Below, piece by piece: positions 1-9,002 of a stretch of DNA of 64,000 bases; within the stretch, counting starts at the first letter, position 1; each line of letters begins with the position of its first letter. A program made the translations under genes and the position numbers. The notes beneath the pieces were generated by a model. It was given only the letters and a program-made list of their open reading frames with translations, made no database searches and had not been told where the DNA came from. The stretch spans positions 35,773-99,772 of the forward strand of contig JBBDMM010000002.1 in the NCBI GenBank assembly GCA_040878325.1, given 5' to 3'. The stretch comes from Acidimicrobiia bacterium (lineage in GTDB: Bacteria; Actinomycetota; Acidimicrobiia; Spongiisociales; UBA11373).

Positions 1-4
1 GATG

Positions 5-25
5 GGGCCTCGCTTTGCGAGGCCC
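5..25 (-). terminator. Hairpin downstream of plsB
   Basis: A perfect 9-bp stem (GGGCCTCGC / GCGAGGCCC) with a TTT loop lies 28 bases beyond the plsB stop codon. There is no clear U-tract, which is common for actinobacterial terminators. It could also serve a gene entering from the left edge. Confidence 0.6.
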
Positions 26-52
26 GCGATAGGCGATAAGCCAGAACTGGGG

Positions 53-2395
53 TCAGCCGGCCCCTCGAGCGATCTGTTCGACCTGGTTCAGGTGTTCCAC
101 GCGCCGTCTGAGTTCCGCGGCGAAGGTTTCGCGTTGGCTGAGGCGCTCTGGTCCTCCGCCGGCCAGCAGGCCGCGGTTGTCGGCGAGGCTGATGGCGTGT
201 TCGAACAGCACGGTCGAGATCGCCTCAGCGCTGGCGATCCGCTTCTGAAGCCGGTACTGCTCCCCGAGGACGAGACAGGTCTTGACCAGCGCCTTCCTGT
301 CGACGTCGCGCCGGTAGTCGGCCTCTACCAGCGCGTCAGCCACCAGGAGATACGACTCGAAAATCGGACGGAGCACCCAGTGGGCCGCGTTGGGACGGAT
401 GGCCCGCAGCACCGATTTGCGGTCACCGGTCGTCAGTGCCTCCCGCCAACCGGGAGCGTGGCCGTCGAGGTCCGCGGCGATCTCCGCACGGAATGCCTCC
501 CGCTCCGAGAAGAAGAACTCGAACTTGAGCATGTCCCGAAGTGCCCGCACCTCATCCCAGAACGACTCGATCGGCGCCGGCTCGTCCTCGGCGGCCGCCA
601 CCACGGCCATCTCGGCGATGGCGGTGGTGATGAAGAAATGGACGATGGTGTTGCGGTAGTACGCCGCCTTCAACGCCTGCTCAGGCCCCACCGCGTAGAC
701 GGTCGCAGTTCCCCCCTCGACCTTTCGGATCACATCGTGGGCGGCGAGCGCGTCGAGAGCGCGCCGCACCGATTCCGCATCGCCGGAATCGAGCCTTTCC
801 GTTACCGGCAGCCCGCGCCGCTCGACGAACGCGGCGAATTCCCGCAGCGAGTCATGGGTTTCGTCGACCGTGAGTGCCCGGTCGCCTGCACCGAGCAGCG
901 CCAGCGTGACCAGCGAGATCGGTGTGATCGGAGTCACCCGATTGATGCGCACCGCCACCTCGAAGGCGAGTTTGGCGACCTCGAGGTGCGACGCCTCGGG
1001 ATCCGGCGTCGTTCCCGGCTCGTAAGGATCGAGGGTCGCTGCCAGCGAGATGGGCTCGCCGAAATTGACATAGATCCGCCCGTAGCGCCGGCGCATGCTT
1101 CGCAGGACGCGCACCATCCATCCGAAGGACTCCTTCTCCTTCGCTGCGCCGCGCTGCTCTGCGGCGTGTGCCCCCACATCTTGAATCTGGTCGTAGGCGA
1201 TCGAGGTGGGTACCAGCACGACGTCCTCGCAGGACCCGCGGCGCCATGAATCGGCGACATAGGCGAGCATCCCGTACTTGGGCTCGCGGAGCTTCCCACT
1301 ACGGCTCCGGCCACCTTCCAGGTACCACTCGAGCGGAAAGCGCTTGGAGAGCAGATAGTCGACGTACTGCTTCAGCACGAACTTGTAGGACTCGTTGTCC
1401 TTGAAGGCCCGCCGGATGAAGAAGATCCCATGGTGCCGCAGCAGCGGTCCGATGGGGAAGAAGTTCATGTTGATGCCACCCGCGGCGTGGTTGGGCGGCA
1501 TCCCGTTCTCATAAAGCACATAGGTCAGCGCCAGATGGTCCATGTTCGACTTGTGGCTCGGGAGATATGCCAGCGAGTGCTGTCGGCCGAGTTCCTCCAA
1601 ACGGGCGAGCGCCTGCTCGTCATAGACGATCCGCTGGTCATATCCCTGCGTGTAGACGAGCCTGATCAGCGCGGCAACCAGGTCGATGACGAAGGTGCTG
1701 GGCGTGGCGGCGATCTCATCGAGGTAGCGAACCGACCGGCGGGCGAGCTCCTCGACGTCCTCCCCGGCCCGGCGCGCCAGGTCGCGCAGCCCCGCCTGGA
1801 ACGATGCCCGGGTGACGAGGTCCTCGCGGAGGAACCGCGGCACCTTGTAACGGTTGCCATGCATCCTCCGCTCGGCGACCTCCAGGGCAAGGGCGCCTCG
1901 CAGGGCAACGAATTCGGCGAATCCATCTCCATCCGGCCGCCCCACTCGCGCCTCCACCCACTGACGCCGCAAGTCGGCCAGTGGAGCCGGTTCACCGGTG
2001 ATCACTCGAGCTCGGTCAGGGCGGAGCCACACGATCAGCCGCTGCAACAGCCGATTGGGATCCCGCGGATCTCCGAGGGTCACCAGGTCGAGCAGCCGGG
2101 GGACGCGACGTCCCCGCAGTGGCGACAGCCAGGCCACCCGCACCGGTACCAGCAGCGGATCGTCGGCTTCGTCTATCGCCCGCTGCAACGCTTCGACACC
2201 TCTTCGGGAGCGGCGCCGGGAGGTCGGAACAACCACGGCTCGGCTATCCCCGCCGGGTGGTCGGTGGGTCTGTAGCCATTGGTCTATCAGCCGGCGCTCC
2301 ACCGGACCGGAAGCGTCGACGAGGAACCATATGGGTCGTCCCCCGGGGTCCGGCCATGGGGTGTCTCCCGGCGGCGGGACGGCGTGGAGAGACAT
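53..2395 (-). CDS. plsB: Glycerol-3-phosphate 1-O-acyltransferase (PlsB family)
   Basis: This is a 780-residue protein, close to the length of E. coli PlsB (about 807). The family transfers an acyl chain to sn-1 of glycerol-3-phosphate at the membrane, the first step of phospholipid synthesis. The acyltransferase motif HKSNMD (HxxxxD) is near residues 280-286, and the substrate-binding EGGRSRSGK block is near 355-365. The flanking sequence IFFIRRAF matches the PlsB/GNPAT signature and separates it from the smaller PlsC enzymes. The N-terminal 250 residues are variable, and the C-terminal helical region is intact. The histidine kinase gene next to it ends 36 bases upstream on the same strand, but no functional link is evident. 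Confidence 0.9.
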   Translation of the reverse strand: MSLHAVPPPGDTPWPDPGGRPIWFLVDASGPVERRLIDQWLQTHRPPGGDSRAVVVPTSRRRSRRGVEALQRAIDEADDPLLVPVRVAWLSPLRGRRVPRLLDLVTLGDPRDPNRLLQRLIVWLRPDRARVITGEPAPLADLRRQWVEARVGRPDGDGFAEFVALRGALALEVAERRMHGNRYKVPRFLREDLVTRASFQAGLRDLARRAGEDVEELARRSVRYLDEIAATPSTFVIDLVAALIRLVYTQGYDQRIVYDEQALARLEELGRQHSLAYLPSHKSNMDHLALTYVLYENGMPPNHAAGGINMNFFPIGPLLRHHGIFFIRRAFKDNESYKFVLKQYVDYLLSKRFPLEWYLEGGRSRSGKLREPKYGMLAYVADSWRRGSCEDVVLVPTSIAYDQIQDVGAHAAEQRGAAKEKESFGWMVRVLRSMRRRYGRIYVNFGEPISLAATLDPYEPGTTPDPEASHLEVAKLAFEVAVRINRVTPITPISLVTLALLGAGDRALTVDETHDSLREFAAFVERRGLPVTERLDSGDAESVRRALDALAAHDVIRKVEGGTATVYAVGPEQALKAAYYRNTIVHFFITTAIAEMAVVAAAEDEPAPIESFWDEVRALRDMLKFEFFFSEREAFRAEIAADLDGHAPGWREALTTGDRKSVLRAIRPNAAHWVLRPIFESYLLVADALVEADYRRDVDRKALVKTCLVLGEQYRLQKRIASAEAISTVLFEHAISLADNRGLLAGGGPERLSQRETFAAELRRRVEHLNQVEQIARGAG

Positions 2396-2431
2396 CGCGC
2401 GAGTGTACGAGGCGTTCGCTGGACCGGACGG

Positions 2432-4735
2432 TCAGACGCCGGGCAACGCGAGCGAGAAGACACTCCACTCGCCGGCCCGCGCGTAGGTGAGTTCGCCCTC
2501 CATCAGCCGGGCAAGATGCCGCGACACAGTGAGGCCGAGGCCCACAGAGTCGGTGCGCCCTTCCACCTGGTGAGCCCGCTGGTAGGGCTCGAAGATGTGG
2601 TCGCGGTGCGACTCGGGCACTCCGGGACCATCGTCGCACACATCGAGCAGCCACATGTCGTTGACGTTCCGCGCCCGCACCACGATCCGGTCACCCCCGT
2701 ATCGGTCGGCGTTGGTCAGCAGATTCCTCACGACCTGACGGACGCGAATCGGGTCGGCCAACACCTTGACCTCTCCAGTGCGTTGGAGGTCGACCAGCTT
2801 GCCAATGCGCCGCCCCCGCAGGACGGAGTCCACCTGGTCCCACAATTCGAACGCCACCCGGTCCACCGGCACCTGGCCGTGGTCAGCACGCGACGCCACC
2901 AGCAGGTCCTCGACCAGGTCGCCCACCTCGGTGGCCTGCTCATCGATGAGGTCGACGAAGGCTTCGATCTCATCCCGTTCCATTGAGGGAGCACGGCCCC
3001 TGAGCTCGTTGGCGAACCCGACGACCGCAGTGAGGGGTGTCCGCAGTTCGTGGCTCACGATCGCCACGAACTGGTCCTTGGACCTGACCAACTCCCGCAG
3101 TTGCTCGGTGGCTCGCACTCGATCGGTGACGTCGTAAGACACCCCGATCACCCCAACGACACTGCCGCCCTCGCGGGTCGGGCTGTAGCGGGTCTCGAGC
3201 ACCATGGACCCGATCTCATCGGTCGCGGTGAAGGTCTCGCCGGCGAGAGCGCGCCGCATATTGCGGATCACCGACGCCGAGTCGCGCCGCATCTCGAAGA
3301 TGGATCGGCCCACCGCCTCACCGGCCGCCTCGCCGAGCGCCTCGAGTGCGTGACCCTCAGAGTGGGTGAACACCCCGTTGGCGTCGACGGCGAACAGCAG
3401 AATCGGCGCGCCCGCCATCACCGTGCGGAGCCGCTGTTCGATACGCCGCAGCGCATGCTCGGCCCTCTGCTGCTCGGTGGCGTCCACAAAGGCCGCCAGG
3501 ACCCCCCTGTAATCGGGACGAACGCCAATCACCGGAACCAGCGACCGCATCGTGCCGACATGCTCCAGGCCGGCGAGGTCGGAGACAGCCGCGCTCCATT
3601 CGGATTGTCGCTCCCCCCGCCGGATTCCTTCGACCAGCCCGGTGAACGCCGAGCGTCCCCCGGCGGCGGCATCGAGTGAAGGCATCGGCCAGCCGTCGGG
3701 AGAGTCGCGCAGCCCGATCAACCGTTTCCCCGCCTCGTTGACGCTGCGAACCGCCACTTCGCCGAGCAACTGATCGACCGCACCGGCGTCGTGTGCCACA
3801 CCGTGGGTCGTCAACACATCGACCACTGCGCTCAGGTCGAGTTCCCACATGGGCACGGGCGATAGGTCGAACAAGCTGCGGTAGTGATCCTCGCTCTGGC
3901 GGAGCAGCGCCTCGCCGCGAACGCGCGCCGAGATGTCGGCGACGTTCACGAACACGAATCCCGGCTGATCGCCCTCGTCGATCATCGACATCCCGACTAC
4001 ACCGTGGGCGGCGCCCTCACCGGCTCCGAACCGGCACTCCTGCTGGATGCTCACCGTCAGCCCGGCGACCAGGGTGTCGAACAGCGCGGCCTGCTCGGCT
4101 CGGTCCTCCTGGTGGACGGTCGCCAGCCACGGGTAGCCGACCAGACCCGACTCTTCGGTGCCCGTCAGCTGGCACATGGCGTGGTTGACGCGACGAATGA
4201 CCCCCTGGAGGTCCACCACCGCCATCGCCACCTGGGTCGTGTTGAACGCGGCGTGCAGGGTGCCCTCGGCCCGGATCAGCCGGTCGACGACATTGTCCCG
4301 CTCGGCGCGGAGTTTGAGGACCGGATGGGCGACGATATACGAAGCGAGGCCTACGGCGAGAAACACCAGTGAGTTGACCGCGGCGTCTTCGAGCGGAACC
4401 CGGGCGAGCCCCAGGTGGGCCACCGCGGTGTACGAAACCGCCACGATGATGGGAGCGAACCTCGAGTGGCGCCGTGCCAGTGAGAAGGGCATCACCGCGG
4501 AGAACACTCCGAGCCAGATGACAAAGCTGAGCGATGAGGCTCCCGAGAACTGTTCGGAGACGAGAACCAGAGTGCCGGCCGCAAGGGCGGTTCGGATGAG
4601 GGCGATCTCCGGATCGCGCTGTACCAGGCCTACCGCGGCGAGAGCGCCGAGAACCAGGAGGATCCCGGCCAGGGACCACTCCCAGACACCGGTATCCCGA
4701 GCGGCCCAGACCCATGCGGCATTCGCCACGAACAA
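2432..4735 (-). CDS. Membrane PAS-domain sensor histidine kinase
   Basis: This 767-residue orphan sensor kinase has several hydrophobic segments in the first 150 residues, then about three PAS-like modules (roughly 160-280, 285-410 and 430-540). The dimerisation/phosphoacceptor motif IVSHELRTP follows near residue 557. The ATPase domain shows an N box (NLLTNADRYGG, about 672), a G1 box (CDDGPGVP, about 700) and a G2 box (VGLGLTVS, about 735). The start is TTG; no ATG, GTG or TTG lies in frame between it and an upstream stop at 4823-4825. No response regulator gene adjoins it, so the partner must be encoded elsewhere. The signal sensed is unknown. Confidence 0.88.
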   Translation of the reverse strand: MFVANAAWVWAARDTGVWEWSLAGILLVLGALAAVGLVQRDPEIALIRTALAAGTLVLVSEQFSGASSLSFVIWLGVFSAVMPFSLARRHSRFAPIIVAVSYTAVAHLGLARVPLEDAAVNSLVFLAVGLASYIVAHPVLKLRAERDNVVDRLIRAEGTLHAAFNTTQVAMAVVDLQGVIRRVNHAMCQLTGTEESGLVGYPWLATVHQEDRAEQAALFDTLVAGLTVSIQQECRFGAGEGAAHGVVGMSMIDEGDQPGFVFVNVADISARVRGEALLRQSEDHYRSLFDLSPVPMWELDLSAVVDVLTTHGVAHDAGAVDQLLGEVAVRSVNEAGKRLIGLRDSPDGWPMPSLDAAAGGRSAFTGLVEGIRRGERQSEWSAAVSDLAGLEHVGTMRSLVPVIGVRPDYRGVLAAFVDATEQQRAEHALRRIEQRLRTVMAGAPILLFAVDANGVFTHSEGHALEALGEAAGEAVGRSIFEMRRDSASVIRNMRRALAGETFTATDEIGSMVLETRYSPTREGGSVVGVIGVSYDVTDRVRATEQLRELVRSKDQFVAIVSHELRTPLTAVVGFANELRGRAPSMERDEIEAFVDLIDEQATEVGDLVEDLLVASRADHGQVPVDRVAFELWDQVDSVLRGRRIGKLVDLQRTGEVKVLADPIRVRQVVRNLLTNADRYGGDRIVVRARNVNDMWLLDVCDDGPGVPESHRDHIFEPYQRAHQVEGRTDSVGLGLTVSRHLARLMEGELTYARAGEWSVFSLALPGV

Positions 4736-4876
4736 GGCGACCGCGATCGGCTCGGCCCGGCTCAGCGCCGAGCCTGCCGTCCTCTTAGAGGCGCTGACGA
4801 CCGTGGCTAACTCCCGATTGCTTCAGGCTTATCGGCGTGCAACCAGGGCGACTGAACGACGGATTGGCCCGACGCG

Positions 4877-5641
4877 CTACTTCGGGCCCATACGGGCACC
4901 GGCGTCGAGCCGGATCACCTCTCCGTTCAAGAGGGGGTTCTCGACGATGTGCGCCACCAGGGCGGCGAATTCATCGGGGTTACCCAGGCGCTTGGGGAAC
5001 ACGTGGATCTGGGCAAGCTGCTCTTTGAGATCGGGACTGGCCGCATCGAGCAGCGGGGTGTCCATGATCCCCGGAGCGATGGTCATCACCCGGATCCCCT
5101 GCGACGCCAGGTCCCGGGCAAGCGGGAGGGTCATCGCGGCGATGCCGCCCTTCGAGGCGGAGTAGGCCGCCTGACCGATCTGCCCCTCGAAGGCGGCGAT
5201 CGAAGCGACATTGACGATCACGCCTCGCTCGCCATCCTGATTCGGCTGGTTGGCGGCCATCACCTTGGCGGCGCGACGAGCCACGTCGAACGAGCCGATC
5301 AGGTTCACCCGGATCACGAACTCGAAGAGCTCGAGCGGGAAAAGGTCGCCGTCGCGCGTGATCACCCGATGAGCGGGCGCCACCCCCGCCGCATTGACAC
5401 ACAGGTCGAGACCACCCAACGCCTCGCCGGCGTGGGCCACCGCAGCCTCGACATCCGCCGGCGAAGTGACATCGGCGGCGACGAACACTCCGCCGAGTTC
5501 AGCGGCGACCGATGCGCCACTGGAAGACTCGAGATCGAGCACACTCACCGAGGCACCGCGAGCTGCCAGCCACCGGGCGGTGGCCCCGCCGAGCCCGGAG
5601 GCCCCGCCGGTGATAAGGGCTCGCAATCCATCGAGTTTCAT
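4877..5641 (-). CDS. SDR-family dehydrogenase, 3-hydroxyacyl-CoA dehydrogenase (HSD17B10) type
   Basis: A 254-residue Rossmann oxidoreductase that probably oxidises 3-hydroxyacyl-CoA with NAD+ in beta-oxidation. It has TGGASGLG cofactor binding near residues 10-17, NAAG near 85, and a catalytic Ser-Tyr-Lys set in NVASIAAF...AAYSASKGG (S about 146, Y about 159, K about 163). The stretch HVFPKRLGNPDEFA and the C-terminal NGEVIRLDAG are typical of the HSD17B10-like subgroup. The ATG at 5641 was chosen because GGAGGATT sits just upstream and MKLDGLRALITGG is the expected N terminus; a longer in-frame extension runs into repeat DNA. Substrate assignment is by family resemblance. Confidence 0.85.
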   Translation of the reverse strand: MKLDGLRALITGGASGLGGATARWLAARGASVSVLDLESSSGASVAAELGGVFVAADVTSPADVEAAVAHAGEALGGLDLCVNAAGVAPAHRVITRDGDLFPLELFEFVIRVNLIGSFDVARRAAKVMAANQPNQDGERGVIVNVASIAAFEGQIGQAAYSASKGGIAAMTLPLARDLASQGIRVMTIAPGIMDTPLLDAASPDLKEQLAQIHVFPKRLGNPDEFAALVAHIVENPLLNGEVIRLDAGARMGPK

Positions 5642-5659
5642 ATGGAATCCTCCCGTATC

Positions 5660-5730
5660 CGGCTCCAGGCTCCAGCTCCAGCCCCGGCCAGACACGATAC
5701 CCGGCGGTCCGACGCGTCTGGCTGGGGCGG
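5660..5730. repeat. Dispersed inverted-arm repeat, copy A
   Basis: Intergenic element with near-perfect inverted arms CCCCGGCCAGAC (5682-5693) and GTCTGGCTGGGG (5716-5727) around a GC-rich centre, preceded by GGCTCCAG-type low-complexity sequence. It is related to copies at 45581-45646, 45852-45893 and 60518-60588. Confidence 0.6.
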
Positions 5731-5767
5731 TGGCAGGGGCCGGGGCTGCCGAGCGCAGCGAGGCTTC

Positions 5768-6718
5768 CTACACGTGCCCTGGCGGCCGAGGAATGTCCGC
5801 GAACGCCCGGCCCCGGTCTTCGAGGATGCCCTCGGCGATCTGTTCCAGCGAATCCATCAGCCACAGGTAGGCGGCCCGGCCTTCGCGGAAGTCAGCTTCC
5901 GCCATGCCCTGGATTCGTCCCTGCTCCTGCAGTTCGCGTACTCCACGGAAGTTGTTCCTGGGCTCCGTGGTGTAGACACCGAGCGTCTTTCCGCCACGCT
6001 CGTTCACGATCGAGAAGGAAGGCACATCGCTAGGACCGTCGGCGATGTAGATCATGTTGCGAATCGGGACCCGACGCTGCTCCTGACCCATGCGGTTGTT
6101 CACATCGATCGTGGGGTTCTTGTTCACGCCCTTGTTGATCTCGAAGAGGGCCCGGGTCTTCGAGGTGTTGTCGATCATGTACGAGACGTGGCTGATCGCC
6201 GCCTTGGCCGCATCGACGTCGAGTCTCTCGCGGTAGCCGGGTGGCGCCTGGCGTTCGATGAAGCTGTTGGCCCAGATCCCATCGAGGTGAGAAGCGAGCG
6301 GGCTTCCCTCGATCATCGGACGGATACCGGTCGACACGACGTAATGCTCGACCGTGATGCCGTCGGCCATGTATCGCGGATCGGTGGCGATTCGCTCCCT
6401 GGTCGCAGTGAGGAAGTCGGGCATGCCCGGAGCGGGGGTGAGATGGCTACCGAGCTCTTTCAGCTTGGCGTTGGTGAGGCCGGAAAACACCCCCGACTCG
6501 ACATAGGACAGGATGTGGAGCAAATAGGCAATGTCGCGGGCGACGATTTCGCCTCGCTTCGCATGGAACTCGACCAGCCCGTCGACTTCCGCCCAGAAAG
6601 TCGGCTCATCGACGCCGTACTCATCGAACAGCACTTCCTGCTGATTGCCCGGGATGAGCGTGCGATCGAAGTCCCACAGGAAGGCGATGACCGTTTGGGT
6701 GAACAGGGGTACCGGCAT
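5768..6718 (-). CDS. HAD-superfamily hydrolase
   Basis: A 316-residue protein of the haloacid dehalogenase superfamily, whose members are mostly phosphatases using a nucleophilic Asp. The first motif is WDFDRTLIPG (nucleophile D15, acid/base D17). A threonine-containing motif II candidate occurs in VVSTGIRPMIEG, and motif IV is suggested by YIADGPSDVPSF (D/S-P-x-D). An insertion between motifs I and II probably forms a cap domain. It is separated by only 8 bases from the small gene upstream, so the two are probably cotranscribed. The substrate cannot be told from sequence. Confidence 0.8.
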   Translation of the reverse strand: MPVPLFTQTVIAFLWDFDRTLIPGNQQEVLFDEYGVDEPTFWAEVDGLVEFHAKRGEIVARDIAYLLHILSYVESGVFSGLTNAKLKELGSHLTPAPGMPDFLTATRERIATDPRYMADGITVEHYVVSTGIRPMIEGSPLASHLDGIWANSFIERQAPPGYRERLDVDAAKAAISHVSYMIDNTSKTRALFEINKGVNKNPTIDVNNRMGQEQRRVPIRNMIYIADGPSDVPSFSIVNERGGKTLGVYTTEPRNNFRGVRELQEQGRIQGMAEADFREGRAAYLWLMDSLEQIAEGILEDRGRAFADIPRPPGHV

Positions 6719-6726
6719 GGCACCCG

Positions 6727-7095
6727 TCAGGGTACTTCGGGGCCCCCGAACCTCACGCTCTCACCGTCGGGCCACCACGGCTGCAGGGTGAGCGGAGTAC
6801 CGCGCAATTCGCGATGCGCCTCGCCCATCCGCGCCGCAGGGACGATCACGGTGATCGCCCAATCGCAGGAAGTCACCCGGGAGGGGGCCGCCAGCGCCGC
6901 CAGCTCCTGTGAATCGCTGGGGAACCATTCGACCAGGCCGCGCTCCGGAGCAAGGACCGCTACCCCGTCGAGGGCGGGTTCGCCGAGGAAGGCTGCCAAC
7001 GGCGTCTCGATCACAGATCCCTCATAGTGGAGGTGAATCGAGGCGGCGGTGGTTGCAGCCATCTGGTGGGAGCGATCGGTTGCTGTGAGAACCAC
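6727..7095 (-). CDS. Hypothetical protein, probable operon partner of the HAD hydrolase
   Basis: A 122-residue protein of unknown function. A GTG at 7095 preceded by GAGGGG with 7-base spacing is the best start; an ATG at 7062 is possible, and the longer in-frame extension to 7155 runs into a heptamer repeat array and is unlikely to be coding. The sequence is mixed alpha/beta, soluble, with motifs such as WFPSDSQELAAL and PWWPDGE, and has no cysteine cluster or membrane segment. It ends 8 bases before the HAD hydrolase, which suggests a shared transcript. I do not recognise the family. Confidence 0.6.
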   Translation of the reverse strand: MVLTATDRSHQMAATTAASIHLHYEGSVIETPLAAFLGEPALDGVAVLAPERGLVEWFPSDSQELAALAAPSRVTSCDWAITVIVPAARMGEAHRELRGTPLTLQPWWPDGESVRFGGPEVP

Positions 7096-7143
7096 TGCCC
7101 ATCCCCTCGTTCGTTGCTTACACCAGTGTAGTTCGATAAGAGA

Positions 7144-7265
7144 GCCAAGAGTCAAGAGTCAAGAGTCAAGAACCAAGAGTCAAGAGTCAAGAGTCAAGAA
7201 CCACGAAGGTCACGCTTCACTCCTAGATCCCCTCTTACTGGAGACTGGAGACTGGAGACTGGAGA
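7144..7265. repeat. Tandem heptamer repeats (GTCAAGA and CTGGAGA arrays)
   Basis: Two arrays with an exact 7-bp period lie between genes. 7144-7206 holds nine units of GTCAAGA (variants GCCAAGA, ACCAAGA, ACCACGA). 7238-7265 holds four perfect CTGGAGA units. They lie between the start of one minus-strand gene and the stop of the next, and are members of a window-wide family. Confidence 0.9.
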
Positions 7266-7270
7266 CTTCC

Positions 7271-7672
7271 CTAGATCCCAAAGACTCCGGTCTCCGTAAC
7301 TTCCAGCTCCATTCCCGTCTTGAGTCGATCGAACAGCGCCCGGTCGACAACGACGACCGGGCAGGTGATCCCGTAGAGCTCCTCGGCGACGATGGCGCCG
7401 ACCAGCACGATGTCGTCGGGGATGGACAGGACGATCGCCGCCGGAGAGGTGCCGAGGCGGATCGCCTCGGCCAGAACGCTGGAGGACGACGATGATCCCC
7501 GGCCTCCGGGCATCACCAGCACCCGCCCGGTGACCACCTCGCTGAGCTGGGGATGGCGGGCGTCGATGATTGCTCCCGTACCCGGGTCGAGGCCTCCCCA
7601 CATCGAAAGCGGCTCGTCGAGCACGAGCGCAAGGCCCGAGGCGACGCCAGGAAGCAGGCTGCGGGTGCTCAT
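7271..7672 (-). CDS. Aconitase X swivel-domain small subunit (DUF126)
   Basis: A 133-residue protein matching the AcnX swivelling domain: DPGTGAIIDARHPQ, followed by GRVLVMPGGRGSSSSSSVLAE and PAAIVLSIPDD. In two-subunit AcnX enzymes this small chain completes the active site of the larger catalytic chain. The ATG at 7672 overlaps the stop of the upstream large-subunit gene by 4 bases, so they are translationally coupled. The Ser-rich loop after PGGRG is the conserved phosphate/carboxylate-binding element of the family. Confidence 0.87.
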   Translation of the reverse strand: MSTRSLLPGVASGLALVLDEPLSMWGGLDPGTGAIIDARHPQLSEVVTGRVLVMPGGRGSSSSSSVLAEAIRLGTSPAAIVLSIPDDIVLVGAIVAEELYGITCPVVVVDRALFDRLKTGMELEVTETGVFGI

Positions 7673-8919
7673 GCCCACACCGACTCGTCGCGTTTGATCG
7701 TCCCGGCAGCCGCGGACGCCACGCACTCCTCGAGGCTGCCGAATGCCACTTCGACTCCGAGGTTTCCCGGCGCGTAGTAGGCCCATTTGCCCGAATTGGT
7801 CATGACCACACCGGTGGCGTCGCGAAGGATCGGCGTGATGTAGGTACAAGTGTCGGTGACGATCTCCACGCCGGCATCCCGCAAGGGGGTCACCAGGCCA
7901 GCGGCCGCCGCTTGGGCGAGAACGTCACGGCTGGTGTTCACGAAGAAGTCGACAACGAACCGTTCCCCGACGACGAGCGGGGCGAGCCGCTCGAACTCGG
8001 CGAGCGAGAAGTGCGGAGTGCCGACACTCACCGCGGCGAGCGGTCCTTCGGTGGCGGTCGACAGATCGTTTCGCGCCTCCCGCAGCATTGCCAGGTCGAT
8101 GTCGACCTCGAGTTTCGGGGTTCCACCACCGAGGGCGGCATCGAGCGTGGGAGCTTCGGGCGTGCGACCGACGGCATGGAACATCGCCACTCCGCCCGAT
8201 GAGGCGGCGGCGGCTCCGAGAGCCTTCAACCCGTCCTCGGGGGCGTCGGAGGGGAGGCCGACGATCGCGGGCAGCAGGCTCCCCGTCATTCGTCCCACCA
8301 GGTGGCCGAGGATCGGATAGAGCAATTCGCTGTCGCAGACGCGTTCGGGAAGCGCCGCGATGCGGAAGACCGCCTCCGCCCTGCGGTGCTCGTCGAGGTG
8401 GAGACCCGCTTCCGGCACCCGGCCGGTGATGGCGGCGCAGATGTCGATGAAGTCGCCATACCGATCGGTGCGCGCCCCGAGCACCGAGTTGGCGAAGACG
8501 ATCGCGTTCGACTCCGCCCAAGCGATGTGCTCGCCCTGCGCCGGACGGGTCGACTGATAGGGGGCGCAGGTGAAGGTCGGTCTGCCCCCCATCGATACAT
8601 AGACCCGCATCAGGCGCCGACCGCGTTCGGCGAGCAACCCGTCCCCTCTGAACAATGCGGGGTGCAGCAGGTCCAGCGAGGAAACGTTGAGCGTGGTGGG
8701 AACCACTACCCGGCCGCCGCTCGCCGAGAGTCGTTCGGCGAAGTCGAGCCCTGCCTCGCCGTGATACAGGCACGAGTCGATGTGGGCACCGGTGACGTCG
8801 ATCATCCGGGAGGCCCTCGCAGCCTCCGCCATCCTGACCAGGATCCGCATGGCGAGAGCGACCGCGTCGCCCCGCTCCCCGCCGAGCATGGCTTGGTCGG
8901 TATCCGTCAGCCTGAGCAT
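7669..8919 (-). CDS. Aconitase X catalytic large subunit (DUF521)
   Basis: A 416-residue catalytic chain of the aconitase-X family. It begins MLRLTDTDQAMLGGERG and carries GAHIDSCLYHGEAGLDFAE and VVPTTLNVSSLDL, all family hallmarks; a C-terminal TDTCTYITPI contributes a cysteine. Characterised AcnX proteins are dehydratases: cis-3-hydroxy-L-proline dehydratase in bacteria and phosphomevalonate dehydratase in archaea. The split two-subunit form here matches the archaeal and some bacterial arrangements. No proline-catabolism or mevalonate gene is adjacent, so the substrate is undecided. Confidence 0.87.
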   Translation of the reverse strand: MLRLTDTDQAMLGGERGDAVALAMRILVRMAEAARASRMIDVTGAHIDSCLYHGEAGLDFAERLSASGGRVVVPTTLNVSSLDLLHPALFRGDGLLAERGRRLMRVYVSMGGRPTFTCAPYQSTRPAQGEHIAWAESNAIVFANSVLGARTDRYGDFIDICAAITGRVPEAGLHLDEHRRAEAVFRIAALPERVCDSELLYPILGHLVGRMTGSLLPAIVGLPSDAPEDGLKALGAAAASSGGVAMFHAVGRTPEAPTLDAALGGGTPKLEVDIDLAMLREARNDLSTATEGPLAAVSVGTPHFSLAEFERLAPLVVGERFVVDFFVNTSRDVLAQAAAAGLVTPLRDAGVEIVTDTCTYITPILRDATGVVMTNSGKWAYYAPGNLGVEVAFGSLEECVASAAAGTIKRDESVWA

Positions 8920-8960
8920 GTGGTCAGATCAAGCATGTCGGGAGTATGGCCCAGCAGTGA

Positions 8961-8981
8961 CCTGCCACCTGCCACCTAACT
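8961..8981. repeat. Short heptamer repeat (CCTGCCA)
   Basis: Two perfect CCTGCCA units followed by a degenerate third (CCTAACT) between the divergently oriented AcnX and GNAT genes. Confidence 0.6.
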
Positions 8982-9002
8982 GACTCACTACCGTCCACGA
9001 AT

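Noticed and set aside
1430-2275. 281-residue plus-strand frame inside plsB
   Set aside because: It is antisense to a fully supported PlsB gene and lacks any recognisable domain; high GC produces such shadow frames throughout the window.
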